Assembly (NCBI GenBank): GCA_028279405.1
Contig: JANQNU010000009.1
Span: forward strand, 1-36,545
Source of the DNA: Phycisphaerae bacterium
Lineage (GTDB): Bacteria > Planctomycetota > Phycisphaerae > UBA1845 > Fen-1342
Direction: 5' to 3'
DNA length: 36,545 nucleotides
The translations under genes were made by a program, and so were the position numbers. How positions within the stretch are numbered: position 1 is the stretch's first letter; each line of letters starts with the position of its first letter. Shown here piece by piece: positions 15,629-24,630 of the stretch. The notes under the pieces were generated by a model. It was not told the DNA's origin. It did not search any database and saw nothing but the letters and a program-made list of their open reading frames with translations.

Positions 15629-16735
15629 TTAGCCCGGGATTGACTTTGCGAGCCACGCGCCGGCGCGGGTGGTGAGCGAAAGCGGCAGGTAGCGCCATGC
15701 CCGCCGTGCGATCTGGAAGCGCGGATTCGCCGGCGTCAGATCGAACGGCTTGCCGCCCGCCGGAATGTAGCGCTGGTAGCCCAGGGTAACCGGTTCGAAG
15801 CCCTGGTTGCGCTTGAACTCGAACGGCCCCTTGTTCGCGTATCGTGTCCGTCCGAAGTCGAAGCGCTGCAGCCCGCGCTCGATCGCCCGCTGCATGACGG
15901 CACGGTAGATCAGGTTCGTGGCACCGGTCGCGCGGCAGCGCTCGTCGACGCCCAGAAAATAGGGGTAGACAGTCTCGCGATGAACCAGGCTCAGCAGACC
16001 CGCTACGAGCGTTCGGTCCCGAAGCACCAGCGTAACCCAGGCGTCGTCGCCGAAACGCTGAACCAACTCGTCGAAGAACGTGTAGGGGTAGTTGATCGAG
16101 CCGAGGCGGCGCATGCTGCGCGCGTAGAGTCGCCAGACGTCGCCGAGCGCGTCGACGTCGTGCGCAACGCTCAGCCCTTCGCGGGCCACTGCCTGGCGCG
16201 CCGCCGCCCGCGCCTTGCGCGGCAGGAACGCATCCAACTCCCCGACGCTCCGTGGCAACATTCGAGCGAAGCGCGCGTAGCGCGTGTCGTGCTCCCACTG
16301 CGGGATCTCGGCGCTCTGTGAACGGACATCCAGGCTGCGCGCATGGCGGTTGTCGACCAGCGTCATCGCCTCCTCCGCCAATGCGCTCCGCGCCTGGTCG
16401 TCGTCAGCGAGAATCCCGCCGTAGGTGGCGTACGGTACGCTGACGAGTAAGCGACCGACGAGAAAGCTGCGGACTTCCATCATCGGCAGCACGCCTACCA
16501 GGTCGTCGCCGCGGTATGCGAGGCGATGTAGCGGACGATGCTCGAAGACCGCCTGCACCGCGCTGCACCATTTCGGATCGTGAAACGGCGTCCCGAACGG
16601 ATGGCGCGCGACATACGCCGACCAGAACTGTCGGGAATGCTCGTCGAGGGCCGCGCGCACGCTGACGGTGGAACGCGAGCGCTCCGGTCGGATGCGCAGC
16701 GGCTTAGCGGTGGTAGTAGTAATAGTACCGGTCAT
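15629..16735 (-). CDS. FemAB-like protein of XrtA/PEP-CTERM loci
   Basis: A protein of about 368 residues with the duplicated GNAT-like fold of FemAB aminoacyl transferases, in the subfamily that travels with XrtA exopolysaccharide loci. Signature segments are LPRKARAAARQA, a YPYFLGVDERCR turn and FDFGRTRYANKGPFEFKRNQGFEP (split here for clarity as FDFGRTRYANKG and PFEFKRNQGFEP). It may modify the polymer with an amino acid; the substrate is not established. The frame is open upstream into the BY-kinase gene. I use the ATG at 16735, which overlaps the kinase end by 32 bp. A GTG at 16660 is an alternative, and no clear ribosome-binding site decides between them. Confidence 0.85.
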   Translation of the reverse strand: MTGTITTTTAKPLRIRPERSRSTVSVRAALDEHSRQFWSAYVARHPFGTPFHDPKWCSAVQAVFEHRPLHRLAYRGDDLVGVLPMMEVRSFLVGRLLVSVPYATYGGILADDDQARSALAEEAMTLVDNRHARSLDVRSQSAEIPQWEHDTRYARFARMLPRSVGELDAFLPRKARAAARQAVAREGLSVAHDVDALGDVWRLYARSMRRLGSINYPYTFFDELVQRFGDDAWVTLVLRDRTLVAGLLSLVHRETVYPYFLGVDERCRATGATNLIYRAVMQRAIERGLQRFDFGRTRYANKGPFEFKRNQGFEPVTLGYQRYIPAGGKPFDLTPANPRFQIARRAWRYLPLSLTTRAGAWLAKSIPG

Positions 16736-18347
16736 AGTAGTACGAGCGCCGATCGCGGTAGCGCGACAGAATGCAGCCGAGCACGGGAACCCCGTTGGAC
16801 TGCAACGTACGAACGGCCTGCTGCACCGCCGGCTCCGGCGTACGACGCATCTCGATGACCATGATCGCACCGTCGCAATGCGGCGCCAGCATGCTCACGT
16901 CCGAAACCGTATTCACCGGCGGGGTATCGACGATCGCATAATCGAACATGCTGCGCAGCTCGGTCATGACGCCGCGGATGTTCGGCGCTCCCAGAACCTC
17001 GGAGTAGCCACGGTCGCCCACCTTGCCGGCCGGAATGACCTTGAGATTCGGGTACGGCGTCGGGTGCAGCACATCTGTCAGCGAAGCCTCGCCTCGAATG
17101 ACCTCGACCAGCCCCGGCGCGTTCTTGATGCCGAGCATGCGGCCCACCGACGTCCGACGGAAGTCACCGTCGATCAGCACGACCTGATGCTCGCCACCCT
17201 CTGCCATCACCAGACCGAGATTGCACGATGAGACGCTCTTGCCCTCCTGCGGCACACTGCTGGTGATCGCGACGACCTTGTGCTCATCCTTGGTGTTCAT
17301 CGCGAGCAAGCGGGCGCGAATCGAACGATACTGTTCGCATATCGGAGAGTAACGGTCATGGAACGTGATGACCGATGCCGCGATATCCTTCGCGTTCCAG
17401 GTGACCGTTTCGGTCGAATGGTAACGGGGCTTCACAGCCGCGGGCGGGATCGGGGCCGTATCGGCCGCCGGCGCAGCGCTCGAATGTTCGTCAGCTGCGA
17501 CAACCTCGCGCGGCGCGAACATCGACGACTTCGGCGGCGATTCGTCACCAAAGTCCAGGTCGTCGTCCGGTTCGACGTTCAGCGGCGCGCCGACCGGCGT
17601 ATCGATTGGCTGTCCCGTTGCCTCCGGCTCCCCAAGTCCCAGGTCCGCCTCGGGTTCGTCCGCCGACTCCGCCGCAAACGGCTCCAGCGCGGCTTCCGGA
17701 TTTTCGTCGGCAATCGGATCAGCAAGCGTATCGGATGCTGGTGCGGCCTCCACGGTCGCGGTCAGGTCGGACGGCGCCGGCGCGTCGCTCTCATCGGGGG
17801 CGGTATCGACGTTGTCGAGAATATCACCGACCGTCGCCGACATGTCATCGTCCGCGACGGGCGTCTCGCTCGTCCCGGCCGGGTCCGCAGTCTCCGTCAG
17901 CGCGGCAGTGACATCATCCGCAAGATCATCGGAGTCTTCCGCCGACGGGTCCGCAGCGGGTGCCGAAGTGTCGTCGGCCGCTTCGGCGATCGGCTGATCG
18001 AGGTCATCGACGAAGTCGTCCGCCGGATCAGCCGTGTCCGCCGGCGACTGAATGCTCGGAATTTCGATCCGCTTCGGCGGCTCGGCCACAAAGGCACTCG
18101 GCGCCGCGTCGGCGTCGCCTGCGGATTCCGGCGCCGCACTGTCCGCAGGTTCCGCGGGAGCAGCGTCCGCTGCCGATGGTTCCGATTGCACCGCGGATTC
18201 CGGCGATGACGCGTCGATACTCTCGGTCGGCGGATCGGTCGCGATAGCCTCGAGCGCTGCGGCGCCGTCGACGACGGACTCCTCAGCGCCGGTCGGGTCG
18301 TCCGTGCCCGCATTCATCCGTTGCATGGCTTCATACATCGAACCCAT
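16704..18347 (-). CDS. BY-type tyrosine kinase with acidic N-terminal extension
   Basis: A 547-residue bacterial tyrosine kinase (CpsD/Wzc cytoplasmic-domain type) that controls chain length and export of the polysaccharide together with the Wzz protein encoded two bases upstream. The kinase half has EQYRSIRARLL, Walker A SSVPQEGKS (about 361-370), Walker A' VVLIDGDFRR and Walker B DYAIVDTPP. It ends in a tyrosine cluster with eight Tyr between residues 536 and 545, the autophosphorylation tail. Unusually, residues about 15-290 are a low-complexity Ala/Asp/Glu/Pro/Ser/Thr-rich region, strongly acidic and probably disordered. No exact counterpart comes to mind. Confidence 0.92.
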   Translation of the reverse strand: MGSMYEAMQRMNAGTDDPTGAEESVVDGAAALEAIATDPPTESIDASSPESAVQSEPSAADAAPAEPADSAAPESAGDADAAPSAFVAEPPKRIEIPSIQSPADTADPADDFVDDLDQPIAEAADDTSAPAADPSAEDSDDLADDVTAALTETADPAGTSETPVADDDMSATVGDILDNVDTAPDESDAPAPSDLTATVEAAPASDTLADPIADENPEAALEPFAAESADEPEADLGLGEPEATGQPIDTPVGAPLNVEPDDDLDFGDESPPKSSMFAPREVVAADEHSSAAPAADTAPIPPAAVKPRYHSTETVTWNAKDIAASVITFHDRYSPICEQYRSIRARLLAMNTKDEHKVVAITSSVPQEGKSVSSCNLGLVMAEGGEHQVVLIDGDFRRTSVGRMLGIKNAPGLVEVIRGEASLTDVLHPTPYPNLKVIPAGKVGDRGYSEVLGAPNIRGVMTELRSMFDYAIVDTPPVNTVSDVSMLAPHCDGAIMVIEMRRTPEPAVQQAVRTLQSNGVPVLGCILSRYRDRRSYYYDRYYYYYHR

Positions 18348-18349
18348 GG

Positions 18350-20185
18350 CTACTCCTTGCTCAGCTCATCCATGTACGAGGAGAACGCCGTCGGCGGAGC
18401 GTCGACGAACGGAATGAATCCGTCGAGCCGTTCGATCATGCGATAGTGAATGTCCGGCCGTTCGAGGCTGGTGTAGGCCATCCCGGCCGCCAGCAGGAAG
18501 ACGCCGATCACGATCGTCAGCGTCGGGATCCAGATCGCGCGGTCGACCAACGTGCGACGCTGCTCCTCAGGCGTCTGAATCACACCCACGCTCTCGATGA
18601 CCGGAACCCCCAACGACCGCGAAACCTGCGACGCACTGCGGAACGATCGGTCGAGCAGTTCGACCAGCGCCACCAGCAGCGCCGCCGCCGCCAATCCAGA
18701 GCCGAAACAAACGACCAGGATCGAACCGATCTGCGGCGATACGGCGCGCACCGTCTCCTTCGGTTCCTCGATCAGGGTGAATTGCGTACCCCGACTCTCG
18801 TTCTCTGCCGCCAGAATCCGCTGCAATTGGGCCAAATGCTGGCGCCACAGCGCGATCGTCGCGTTCGTCTGATCCATGCGCTCTTCAAGTTCCGAAAGAT
18901 CGTCGCTCTTGGTCACCAGCTCGTTGAAGGCGCGTTCGAAGCTCTTGTAGCTCTGGTCCGCACGGTCGAAGCGTGCTTTGGCCACCTCATACTGCCGCTG
19001 CAATGCGTCAAGCTCGAGGTCGACCCGCATCCGCTGCACCATCCATTGCTGCGTGACCGGATCCATCAGACGCTGCACGGCCGGTGCGACCGGCATCTGC
19101 GAAGGCCGCTGCGGCACCGGCAACGCCACGAGCCGCTGGACCAAGGATGATTCCTGCACGCGCAACGACGAGAGCTTCTGCTCCAACGCTGCCACGGTCG
19201 GATGTTGTCGCGTCATCTGGCGGGTCGTAACTGCGTCGTCGATCTCGCGCTGCGTCTGATCGATCATGTGCCGCAGACCTGCAAGCTCAGCTGAGTACGG
19301 CGCCATCCCGGCAGTCGAGAGTGACTCCCGCGGCGCGGGCTCGGGAGCGGCGTCATCGACGGTCACGCCGACCAGCGCCGGCGGGGCCGCCGCGTCTGGC
19401 GCCGTCGCCAGGAAGGCTTCGCGGGCGTGCATCTGCGCTTCGAGCTCTTCTTTGCGCTCCAGCAGCCGATCGCGTTCGATCCGTAGCGACTCCAGACGTG
19501 ACCCACTTGCCGTCACGTCCCGCGGATCGAGACCCGGGAACTGGTTGTAGCGTTCCTTGAGCAGATCGCTGGTCCGGGCCGCGTCCGTCTGGACTCGATC
19601 CGCCTCGGCGGCGAAGAAGTCGCGCGAGCGCTCCAGCACGGCGCTGATCCGCTTGCGCGTATCGCTGATGTACCGATCGCGAACCGCGACCACGAAGCGC
19701 GACGACATCCGCGGGTCACTGGACGTGCACCGCAGTTGCATCGTGTCGAGACCGGGTGAGCTGTTCAGAAGATGAATGTTGGTCTTGAGCTTGTACTTGC
19801 CGAGCGCCCGATCGAGGTTGGCGAGCGATTCGTTGCTCAGCGGCCCCTCCGCCGGCACCTCGTCCGGCGTCAGCAGACCCATGTCCATCGCAGCGTTCGC
19901 CAGCGAACGCGAACCGGTCACATCGAGCACCAGACTCGACTTGAGCGTGTCGAAACTGTACGGCGAGTTACTGTGAATCAGGTTCCGTAGAACCACGTCG
20001 TCGCGGCGCTCGAAGATCGTCGTCGAACTGTATTCGCGCGGCAAGTACTGACTGGCCCAGAACGCCAGCGCGCCGACCACGCCCAGCGCCGCAATGGCGG
20101 GCTTCCAACGATACGCGACAATCTGCGCATACTCGGTGAAGGAGTTACGCAGCTCGTCCAAAGGTTGTGCCTGATGACTGGCCAT
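18350..20185 (-). CDS. Wzz-type chain-length determinant (XrtA-locus type)
   Basis: A 611-residue inner-membrane co-polymerase that sets polysaccharide chain length and contacts the outer-membrane exporter Wza. It has an N-terminal membrane helix (about 30-46), a long periplasmic coiled-coil region (about 170-450, with repeated Leu/Glu/Arg/Gln heptads) and two C-terminal hydrophobic segments at about 486-508 and 553-571. Between these is a short cytoplasmic stretch with LLDRSFRSASQV, as in GNVR-type proteins. It lacks its own kinase domain, which is supplied by the next gene two bases downstream. Wza lies eight bases upstream. Confidence 0.9.
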   Translation of the reverse strand: MASHQAQPLDELRNSFTEYAQIVAYRWKPAIAALGVVGALAFWASQYLPREYSSTTIFERRDDVVLRNLIHSNSPYSFDTLKSSLVLDVTGSRSLANAAMDMGLLTPDEVPAEGPLSNESLANLDRALGKYKLKTNIHLLNSSPGLDTMQLRCTSSDPRMSSRFVVAVRDRYISDTRKRISAVLERSRDFFAAEADRVQTDAARTSDLLKERYNQFPGLDPRDVTASGSRLESLRIERDRLLERKEELEAQMHAREAFLATAPDAAAPPALVGVTVDDAAPEPAPRESLSTAGMAPYSAELAGLRHMIDQTQREIDDAVTTRQMTRQHPTVAALEQKLSSLRVQESSLVQRLVALPVPQRPSQMPVAPAVQRLMDPVTQQWMVQRMRVDLELDALQRQYEVAKARFDRADQSYKSFERAFNELVTKSDDLSELEERMDQTNATIALWRQHLAQLQRILAAENESRGTQFTLIEEPKETVRAVSPQIGSILVVCFGSGLAAAALLVALVELLDRSFRSASQVSRSLGVPVIESVGVIQTPEEQRRTLVDRAIWIPTLTIVIGVFLLAAGMAYTSLERPDIHYRMIERLDGFIPFVDAPPTAFSSYMDELSKE

Positions 20186-20193
20186 GGCAACTC

Positions 20194-21027
20194 TTAGCGG
20201 CGGAAGGGTCCGCGGCCTCTCCCATTGTTATTGTTGTTCACGTTGAGACCACCGTTCTCGTACACCTGCGTCGCAATCACCGCAGAAGAGGGCTGGGCAT
20301 AAGCGGCCAGCGCCGGCTGAATCGGCAGCAACAGCTCCTGAACGCGATAGCCAACCCACGCCAGCGGCGTCGGAGGGACCTCCACAATGTCCCCTTCCTG
20401 CAGAAGGAAGTTCTCCTCGGTGTTCCCCGCGCGGACCATGCGCTCCACGTCCACGATCAGCGTATGACGCCCGTGCTCGTCCGGCGACGGCCGCGTCACC
20501 CGCACCTGCGTATGCCACGCGGTAAACAACGGACTGGCCTCCGCCAGCGCCGAAAGCAGCGTATCACGCCCCGTGTACGGCTTCGGCCCCGGACGCGCCA
20601 CCTCACCCAGCACGTAATACACCTTGCTGAATGCGTTCGTCACGTCCACCGTCACCGACGGCGACGTGTAGTACTTCGACAGCAGCATCCGGATCTTCTC
20701 GGACACCTGCTCGGTCGTGAGCCCCGCCACGTACACCTCACCCAGCAGTCGTAACGAGATCTTCCCGTCCGAACGCAGCCGGTGGACCGTGCCGTCGACC
20801 TCCGACGAAACCGGTGCGTGAATCGTGATCTCGTCCGGCGGCATGAGCACGTACTGACCGCTCGAGACGCTCAGATCATGCGCACGGACGAACTCCACAA
20901 GATCCCCGTGCCGGTTCCCGCTACAGCCGCTCGCAAGCGCAAGAACTGCGAGAAGCGTTAGCGAGGAAGTCCAGACCCTACGGGCGCTCGCTCCCGTACC
21001 AATTGCATGGATGAGTCCGACAGGCAT
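20194..21027 (-). CDS. Wza-type polysaccharide export lipoprotein
   Basis: A 277-residue outer-membrane export protein. A lipoprotein signal peptide (about 17-34) ends in the lipobox LASGC with Cys35. A Poly_export domain follows (YVLMPPDEITIHAPVSSEVDG, RLRSDGKISLRLLGEV, AGLTTEQV), then an SLBB-like repeat (YYVLGEVARPG). The C-terminus is an odd Asn/Gly/Arg-rich tail (NVNNNNNGRGRGPFRR). It heads the minus-strand arm; its start is the only nearby ATG and has a weak ribosome-binding site. Confidence 0.9.
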   Translation of the reverse strand: MPVGLIHAIGTGASARRVWTSSLTLLAVLALASGCSGNRHGDLVEFVRAHDLSVSSGQYVLMPPDEITIHAPVSSEVDGTVHRLRSDGKISLRLLGEVYVAGLTTEQVSEKIRMLLSKYYTSPSVTVDVTNAFSKVYYVLGEVARPGPKPYTGRDTLLSALAEASPLFTAWHTQVRVTRPSPDEHGRHTLIVDVERMVRAGNTEENFLLQEGDIVEVPPTPLAWVGYRVQELLLPIQPALAAYAQPSSAVIATQVYENGGLNVNNNNNGRGRGPFRR

Positions 21028-21230
21028 ACGAAGTTCCCATAAGCGATTCGGCCCTCCATGGCTGCCTCTCGGGGACGTCCACGTCCGCGCAGGGGTGGTA
21101 TCGTCCGGTCGTCAGGCAGGAATGAGAATTCTTATGAGAAGTCTGGGATTTTGATCGGAATCACCCCCCAATTTCAGGACCTCGCAAACCGCGCCGATGC
21201 AGTCTGAGACCTTATTGGGTGGAGAACAAA
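21028..21230. promoter_or_regulatory. Divergent control region of the exopolysaccharide locus
   Basis: This 203-bp gap separates the two divergent arms (wza minus, AAA ATPase plus) and must hold promoters for both. It contains an AT-rich patch around 21120-21155 with the palindrome AGAATTCT, extended to ATGAGAATTCTTAT with one mismatched pair. I could not find convincing -35/-10 pairs or a sigma-54 site. Confidence 0.4.
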
Positions 21231-22400
21231 ATGCTTGCGCATCAAACCTTCGGACTGTCGCGGTCGCCTTTCGAGAACAAGCTCGACATCCGCTTCTATT
21301 ATGGTTCCACGTCGCACCGCGAGGCCCTCGCGACCTTGCAATACGCCAGCCAGGTCGGCAAGTCGCTGACCCTGCTGCAAGGCGGACACGGTACTGGGAA
21401 GTCGCTGCTCGCTCGGCTGATCCTCGGCCAGACACAGCGCCATAAGCAGGTCGTCTTCCTCGACGCGCTCGGGCTCTCCACCCACGCGCCGCTGGTACGC
21501 GTCTTCGAAAAGTCAGGCGTCGTCGCGCCCCCGCGCGTCGTCTCGCTTCACGATTGGCTCAGCACCGCCCAACGCACGCGCGAACCTTCTTTGGTATTGG
21601 TGGACAATGCCGAGGAGTTGCCCGGTGAGGGCTGGGATTGGCTCGAATGGGTGATCGCACGCGACGCGTTCGATCATGAACCGACCCGATCGTTCGTGCT
21701 GATGATGGCCCCGTCGCCGCACATCGCGGACACATGGCTGCCCGAGCGGATGCAGAATCGCATGTTCCGTGTCTGCCAACTCCAGGCGCTGCGCCGCGAC
21801 GAAACCAGCGCGTACATCGCCAAACGACTCGCGGCCGCAGGTGGAAAGACGCAACTCTTCCATCCGAACGCGATCGAGCGCATTCACCACCTCACCGGCG
21901 GCGTACCGGTGCGAATCAACCAGATTTGTGACAACGCCCTGCTCGAAGCCTTCAGCGAGTCGCGCCGGCACGTGACCGTGACCGACATCGTCTACGCGCA
22001 CGAAGCCGCACAGCTCCCGGCGCCGCCTGCCGACATCACACCGGTGTGGCCTGTGTCGGCACGCGCGAGCGCTCCGAGCATCACCTTCCGCGATCGCATG
22101 CCCGGCGGTGCCGATCGAGCCGCGGCCTTGACGCTCGAGACGGCGCAAGCCGGTCCGGGAAGCAACCCGGCGCAGGACGAAGCCGCTGTCGCGCGGCTTT
22201 CCGAACTCGAACGTCGATTGGCACACGCCTTGACCAGCGTGCGCTCGGCGCAGCAGCGGATCGACGAACGGGGCGCGCTGCCCGCATCGGCGCGGCACTA
22301 TCCGTCTTCGCCGCAGGTGTTCGGGACGGAGGGCGCGCGTCGTGCACGGAACGGCCCCAGCCGTCGTCAGCACGAGCCGGTCCCTGCCGCGCTGGTCTAA
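21231..22400 (+). CDS. XrtA-associated AAA ATPase (ExeA-like)
   Basis: A 389-residue ATPase of the ExeA-like type that accompanies XrtA exopolysaccharide loci. It starts FGLSRSPFENKLD, then a Walker A GGHGTGKS (51-58), Walker B LVLVDNAEE (121-129), and a sensor-2-like region GGVPVRINQICDNALL. The last 120 residues are variable, with a short coiled coil (SELERRLAHALTSV) and a basic tail. Its role in the locus is not well defined; energising or assembling the export apparatus is a reasonable inference. I start at the ATG at 21231 with GGTGGAG six bases upstream. A GTG at 21219 is in frame but lies inside that site. Confidence 0.88.
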   Translation: MLAHQTFGLSRSPFENKLDIRFYYGSTSHREALATLQYASQVGKSLTLLQGGHGTGKSLLARLILGQTQRHKQVVFLDALGLSTHAPLVRVFEKSGVVAPPRVVSLHDWLSTAQRTREPSLVLVDNAEELPGEGWDWLEWVIARDAFDHEPTRSFVLMMAPSPHIADTWLPERMQNRMFRVCQLQALRRDETSAYIAKRLAAAGGKTQLFHPNAIERIHHLTGGVPVRINQICDNALLEAFSESRRHVTVTDIVYAHEAAQLPAPPADITPVWPVSARASAPSITFRDRMPGGADRAAALTLETAQAGPGSNPAQDEAAVARLSELERRLAHALTSVRSAQQRIDERGALPASARHYPSSPQVFGTEGARRARNGPSRRQHEPVPAALV

Positions 22401-22421
22401 CAACGGCGCGGAGGAGCGAAC

Positions 22422-23252
22422 ATGCAGCCGGTGACGGTGATCGAGGCGAACCGGAGCGGGATCCTCGCGGAGATTCGCGAATCGTGGCGGTATCGCGAAC
22501 TACTGGGTTTCCTCGCCTGGCGCGACATTCGCGTGCGCTACCGGCATACCTTCGTCGGGTTTGCCTGGGCACTGATCGAACCGTTTCTGACCGTCGTCGC
22601 GTTCACGCTCCTGTTCAACCGCATCGCTGGAATCGAGAGCGCCGACATCCCGTATCCATTGTATTGTTATGCCGCGATGCTGGTCTGGAACTTCTTCGCG
22701 CGGGCCCTGCGCGATTCGACGACGAGCTTCGTGACCAATGCCACCCTGGTGCGCAAGGTGTACTTCCCACGGCTCGTACTGCCGACCGCTTGTATCGTGG
22801 CGGCGGGCGTCGATTTCGCATGCGCGCTGGTCATGTACGGCGCCATGCTGCTCTACTACGGGATCACGCCGACATGGGCCATCCTGACGCTGCCATTCTG
22901 GGTGGCGCTGGCCGCGTTCAACGCGCTCGGCGTCGGGCTTGCGCTGGCAGCGATCAACGTACGGTTCCGCGACATCACCCAGGCCCTGCCGTTTCTGCTA
23001 CAGCTCTGGTTGCTCGCGACGCCGATCGCGTACCCCCTGCAGAGCGTGCCGGCGTCGTGGCTCGGCTGGTACCTGTTGAATCCGCTGGTCGCGGTCGCTC
23101 AAGGAATGCGCTGGGCGCTGTTGCCGGAAAGCACCGTAACGACGGTCGATCCGCAGTTGTTGGTAACAAGCGTGTGCATCAACGCCTTGTTGCTGTGGGC
23201 CGGGTTGCGCGTGTTCCAGCGCTCCCAGAAAGGCTTTGCCGATGTGATCTAG
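22422..23252 (+). CDS. Polysaccharide ABC exporter, permease (Wzm type)
   Basis: A 276-residue ABC-2 permease that flips or exports lipid-linked polysaccharide across the inner membrane with the ATPase encoded next. Family features include the amphipathic N-terminal segment with LLGFLAWRDIRVRYRHTFVG, followed by about six hydrophobic segments, and the loop FRDITQALPFLLQLWLLATP. GGAGGAG five bases before the ATG supports the start. It begins 21 bp after the AAA ATPase gene. Confidence 0.9.
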   Translation: MQPVTVIEANRSGILAEIRESWRYRELLGFLAWRDIRVRYRHTFVGFAWALIEPFLTVVAFTLLFNRIAGIESADIPYPLYCYAAMLVWNFFARALRDSTTSFVTNATLVRKVYFPRLVLPTACIVAAGVDFACALVMYGAMLLYYGITPTWAILTLPFWVALAAFNALGVGLALAAINVRFRDITQALPFLLQLWLLATPIAYPLQSVPASWLGWYLLNPLVAVAQGMRWALLPESTVTTVDPQLLVTSVCINALLLWAGLRVFQRSQKGFADVI

Positions 23253-23340
23253 GACGGTCGCCGCAATACGCGTCTGCGCGTTGCGGGGCAGGCCGACGGA
23301 CCGAGAAACGACAGGGGCGGACACGGGTTGGACCGAACGC

Positions 23341-24630
23341 ATGAGCAGTCAGCGGCAACAAAATTCAGCGGCGATCGAGGTCGTCGGCCTGTCGAAGCGC
23401 TATCGGCTCGGCGGCCCGCCGAAGCTCTCGCGGCTGCGCCAGTGGCTCAGCCGCCCGGTCGAGCGCGAGACCGACTACATCTGGTCGCTACGCGACGTCG
23501 GTTTCGCCGTTCATGAAGGCGAAGTGCTCGGGATCGTCGGTCGCAACGGCGCCGGCAAGAGCACGCTGCTCAAAGTCCTCAGTCGAATTACCGAGCCGAC
23601 CACCGGCCGCGTGGTCATGCGCGGACGCGTATCCAGCCTGCTCGAGGTCGGCACGGGGTTTCACCCGGACCTGACCGGACGCGAGAATATCTTCCTCAAC
23701 GGCAGCATTCTCGGAATGTCGCGCAACGAGATCCAGCGACAATTCGACGCGATCGTCGAGTTCGCCGACATTGCACGGTTCCTGGATACTCCGGTAAAAC
23801 GCTACTCGAGCGGTATGTACGTGCGTCTGGCCTTCGCGGTCGCGGCCCATCTCGAACCCGAGATCCTGATCATCGACGAGGTGCTGGCGGTCGGCGACGT
23901 CGCGTTCCAGCGCAAATGCCTCGGCGCGATGCGCAACATCGCCGGCAGCGGACGGACCGTGCTGTTCGTGAGCCACAACATGGCCGCCATCAACCACTTC
24001 TGCACGCGCGCATTGCGGCTGCGGGAGGGACGACTGGTTCATGACGGCAAGCCGGCGGACGTTACCTCCGGCTACATCGCGGACAACTACTCCAACGAGC
24101 GCGCCCGGCGCTGGCCCTTCGACCCCTCCAAGCGGATGCAGATTCGGGCGCTGGAGATCCGCGACGACAACGCAGAGAACGTGCTCTATCGCACCGAACC
24201 GATCGAGATCCGTTTGACCTATGAGGTCTCGCAGCCGGTCAGCGGCGCCGACCCCGAGCTGACGATCGAGTCCTCGGACGGCGGCGTCGTTCTCCAGACG
24301 CGCGAGCTCGACTGCGCCGAACAAGGAAGCGTTCGGCGGGAACCCGGAATCTACACCACCTGCGTGACGCTTCCGCCGCGGCTACTGAATGTCGGCTCGT
24401 ACTTAGTCCGCGCGTCGATCGCGTGGGGCGCGCCGCACGAGCACCTTGATTCGCGGGACGGCCTGCTGTTCGAGCTGCACGATCCGGAAGGCGAGATGAC
24501 GACGCGCAGTGGGGCGCGCCGTCGGTTAGGCGTGCTCTGCCTCAACCTTCCGTGGGCGCCGCCGACGCGCGTCTCAGAGGCATCCGTGGACGGCGATGCG
24601 CAGCTGCAAACGGTTGCGAGCGATTTGTGA
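23341..24630 (+). CDS. Polysaccharide ABC exporter, ATP-binding protein with Wzt-type C-terminal domain
   Basis: A 429-residue ATPase partner of the Wzm permease. The nucleotide-binding half has GRNGAGKST (67-75), the signature YSSGMYVRLAF (about 152-162) and Walker B LIIDEVLAVGD. The C-terminal part (about 245-390) is the beta-sandwich Wzt_C domain that recognises a modified polysaccharide end (IEIRLTYEVSQPV, PRLLNVGSYLVRASI). This implies export of a polymer with a defined terminal structure. The ATG at 23341 fits the family N-terminus. A TTG at 23281 would add 20 residues without a better ribosome-binding site. The stop overlaps the next gene. Confidence 0.9.
   Translation: MSSQRQQNSAAIEVVGLSKRYRLGGPPKLSRLRQWLSRPVERETDYIWSLRDVGFAVHEGEVLGIVGRNGAGKSTLLKVLSRITEPTTGRVVMRGRVSSLLEVGTGFHPDLTGRENIFLNGSILGMSRNEIQRQFDAIVEFADIARFLDTPVKRYSSGMYVRLAFAVAAHLEPEILIIDEVLAVGDVAFQRKCLGAMRNIAGSGRTVLFVSHNMAAINHFCTRALRLREGRLVHDGKPADVTSGYIADNYSNERARRWPFDPSKRMQIRALEIRDDNAENVLYRTEPIEIRLTYEVSQPVSGADPELTIESSDGGVVLQTRELDCAEQGSVRREPGIYTTCVTLPPRLLNVGSYLVRASIAWGAPHEHLDSRDGLLFELHDPEGEMTTRSGARRRLGVLCLNLPWAPPTRVSEASVDGDAQLQTVASDL

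Noticed and set aside
23281..23340. Longer N-terminus for the Wzt-type ATPase from a TTG codon
   Set aside because: The extra 20 residues have no family support and there is no better ribosome-binding site than for the ATG at 23341.
22046..23344. A 432-codon plus-strand frame overlapping the AAA ATPase and the permease
   Set aside because: Out-of-frame shadow with Arg/Ala-rich composition; both overlapped genes are clearly real.
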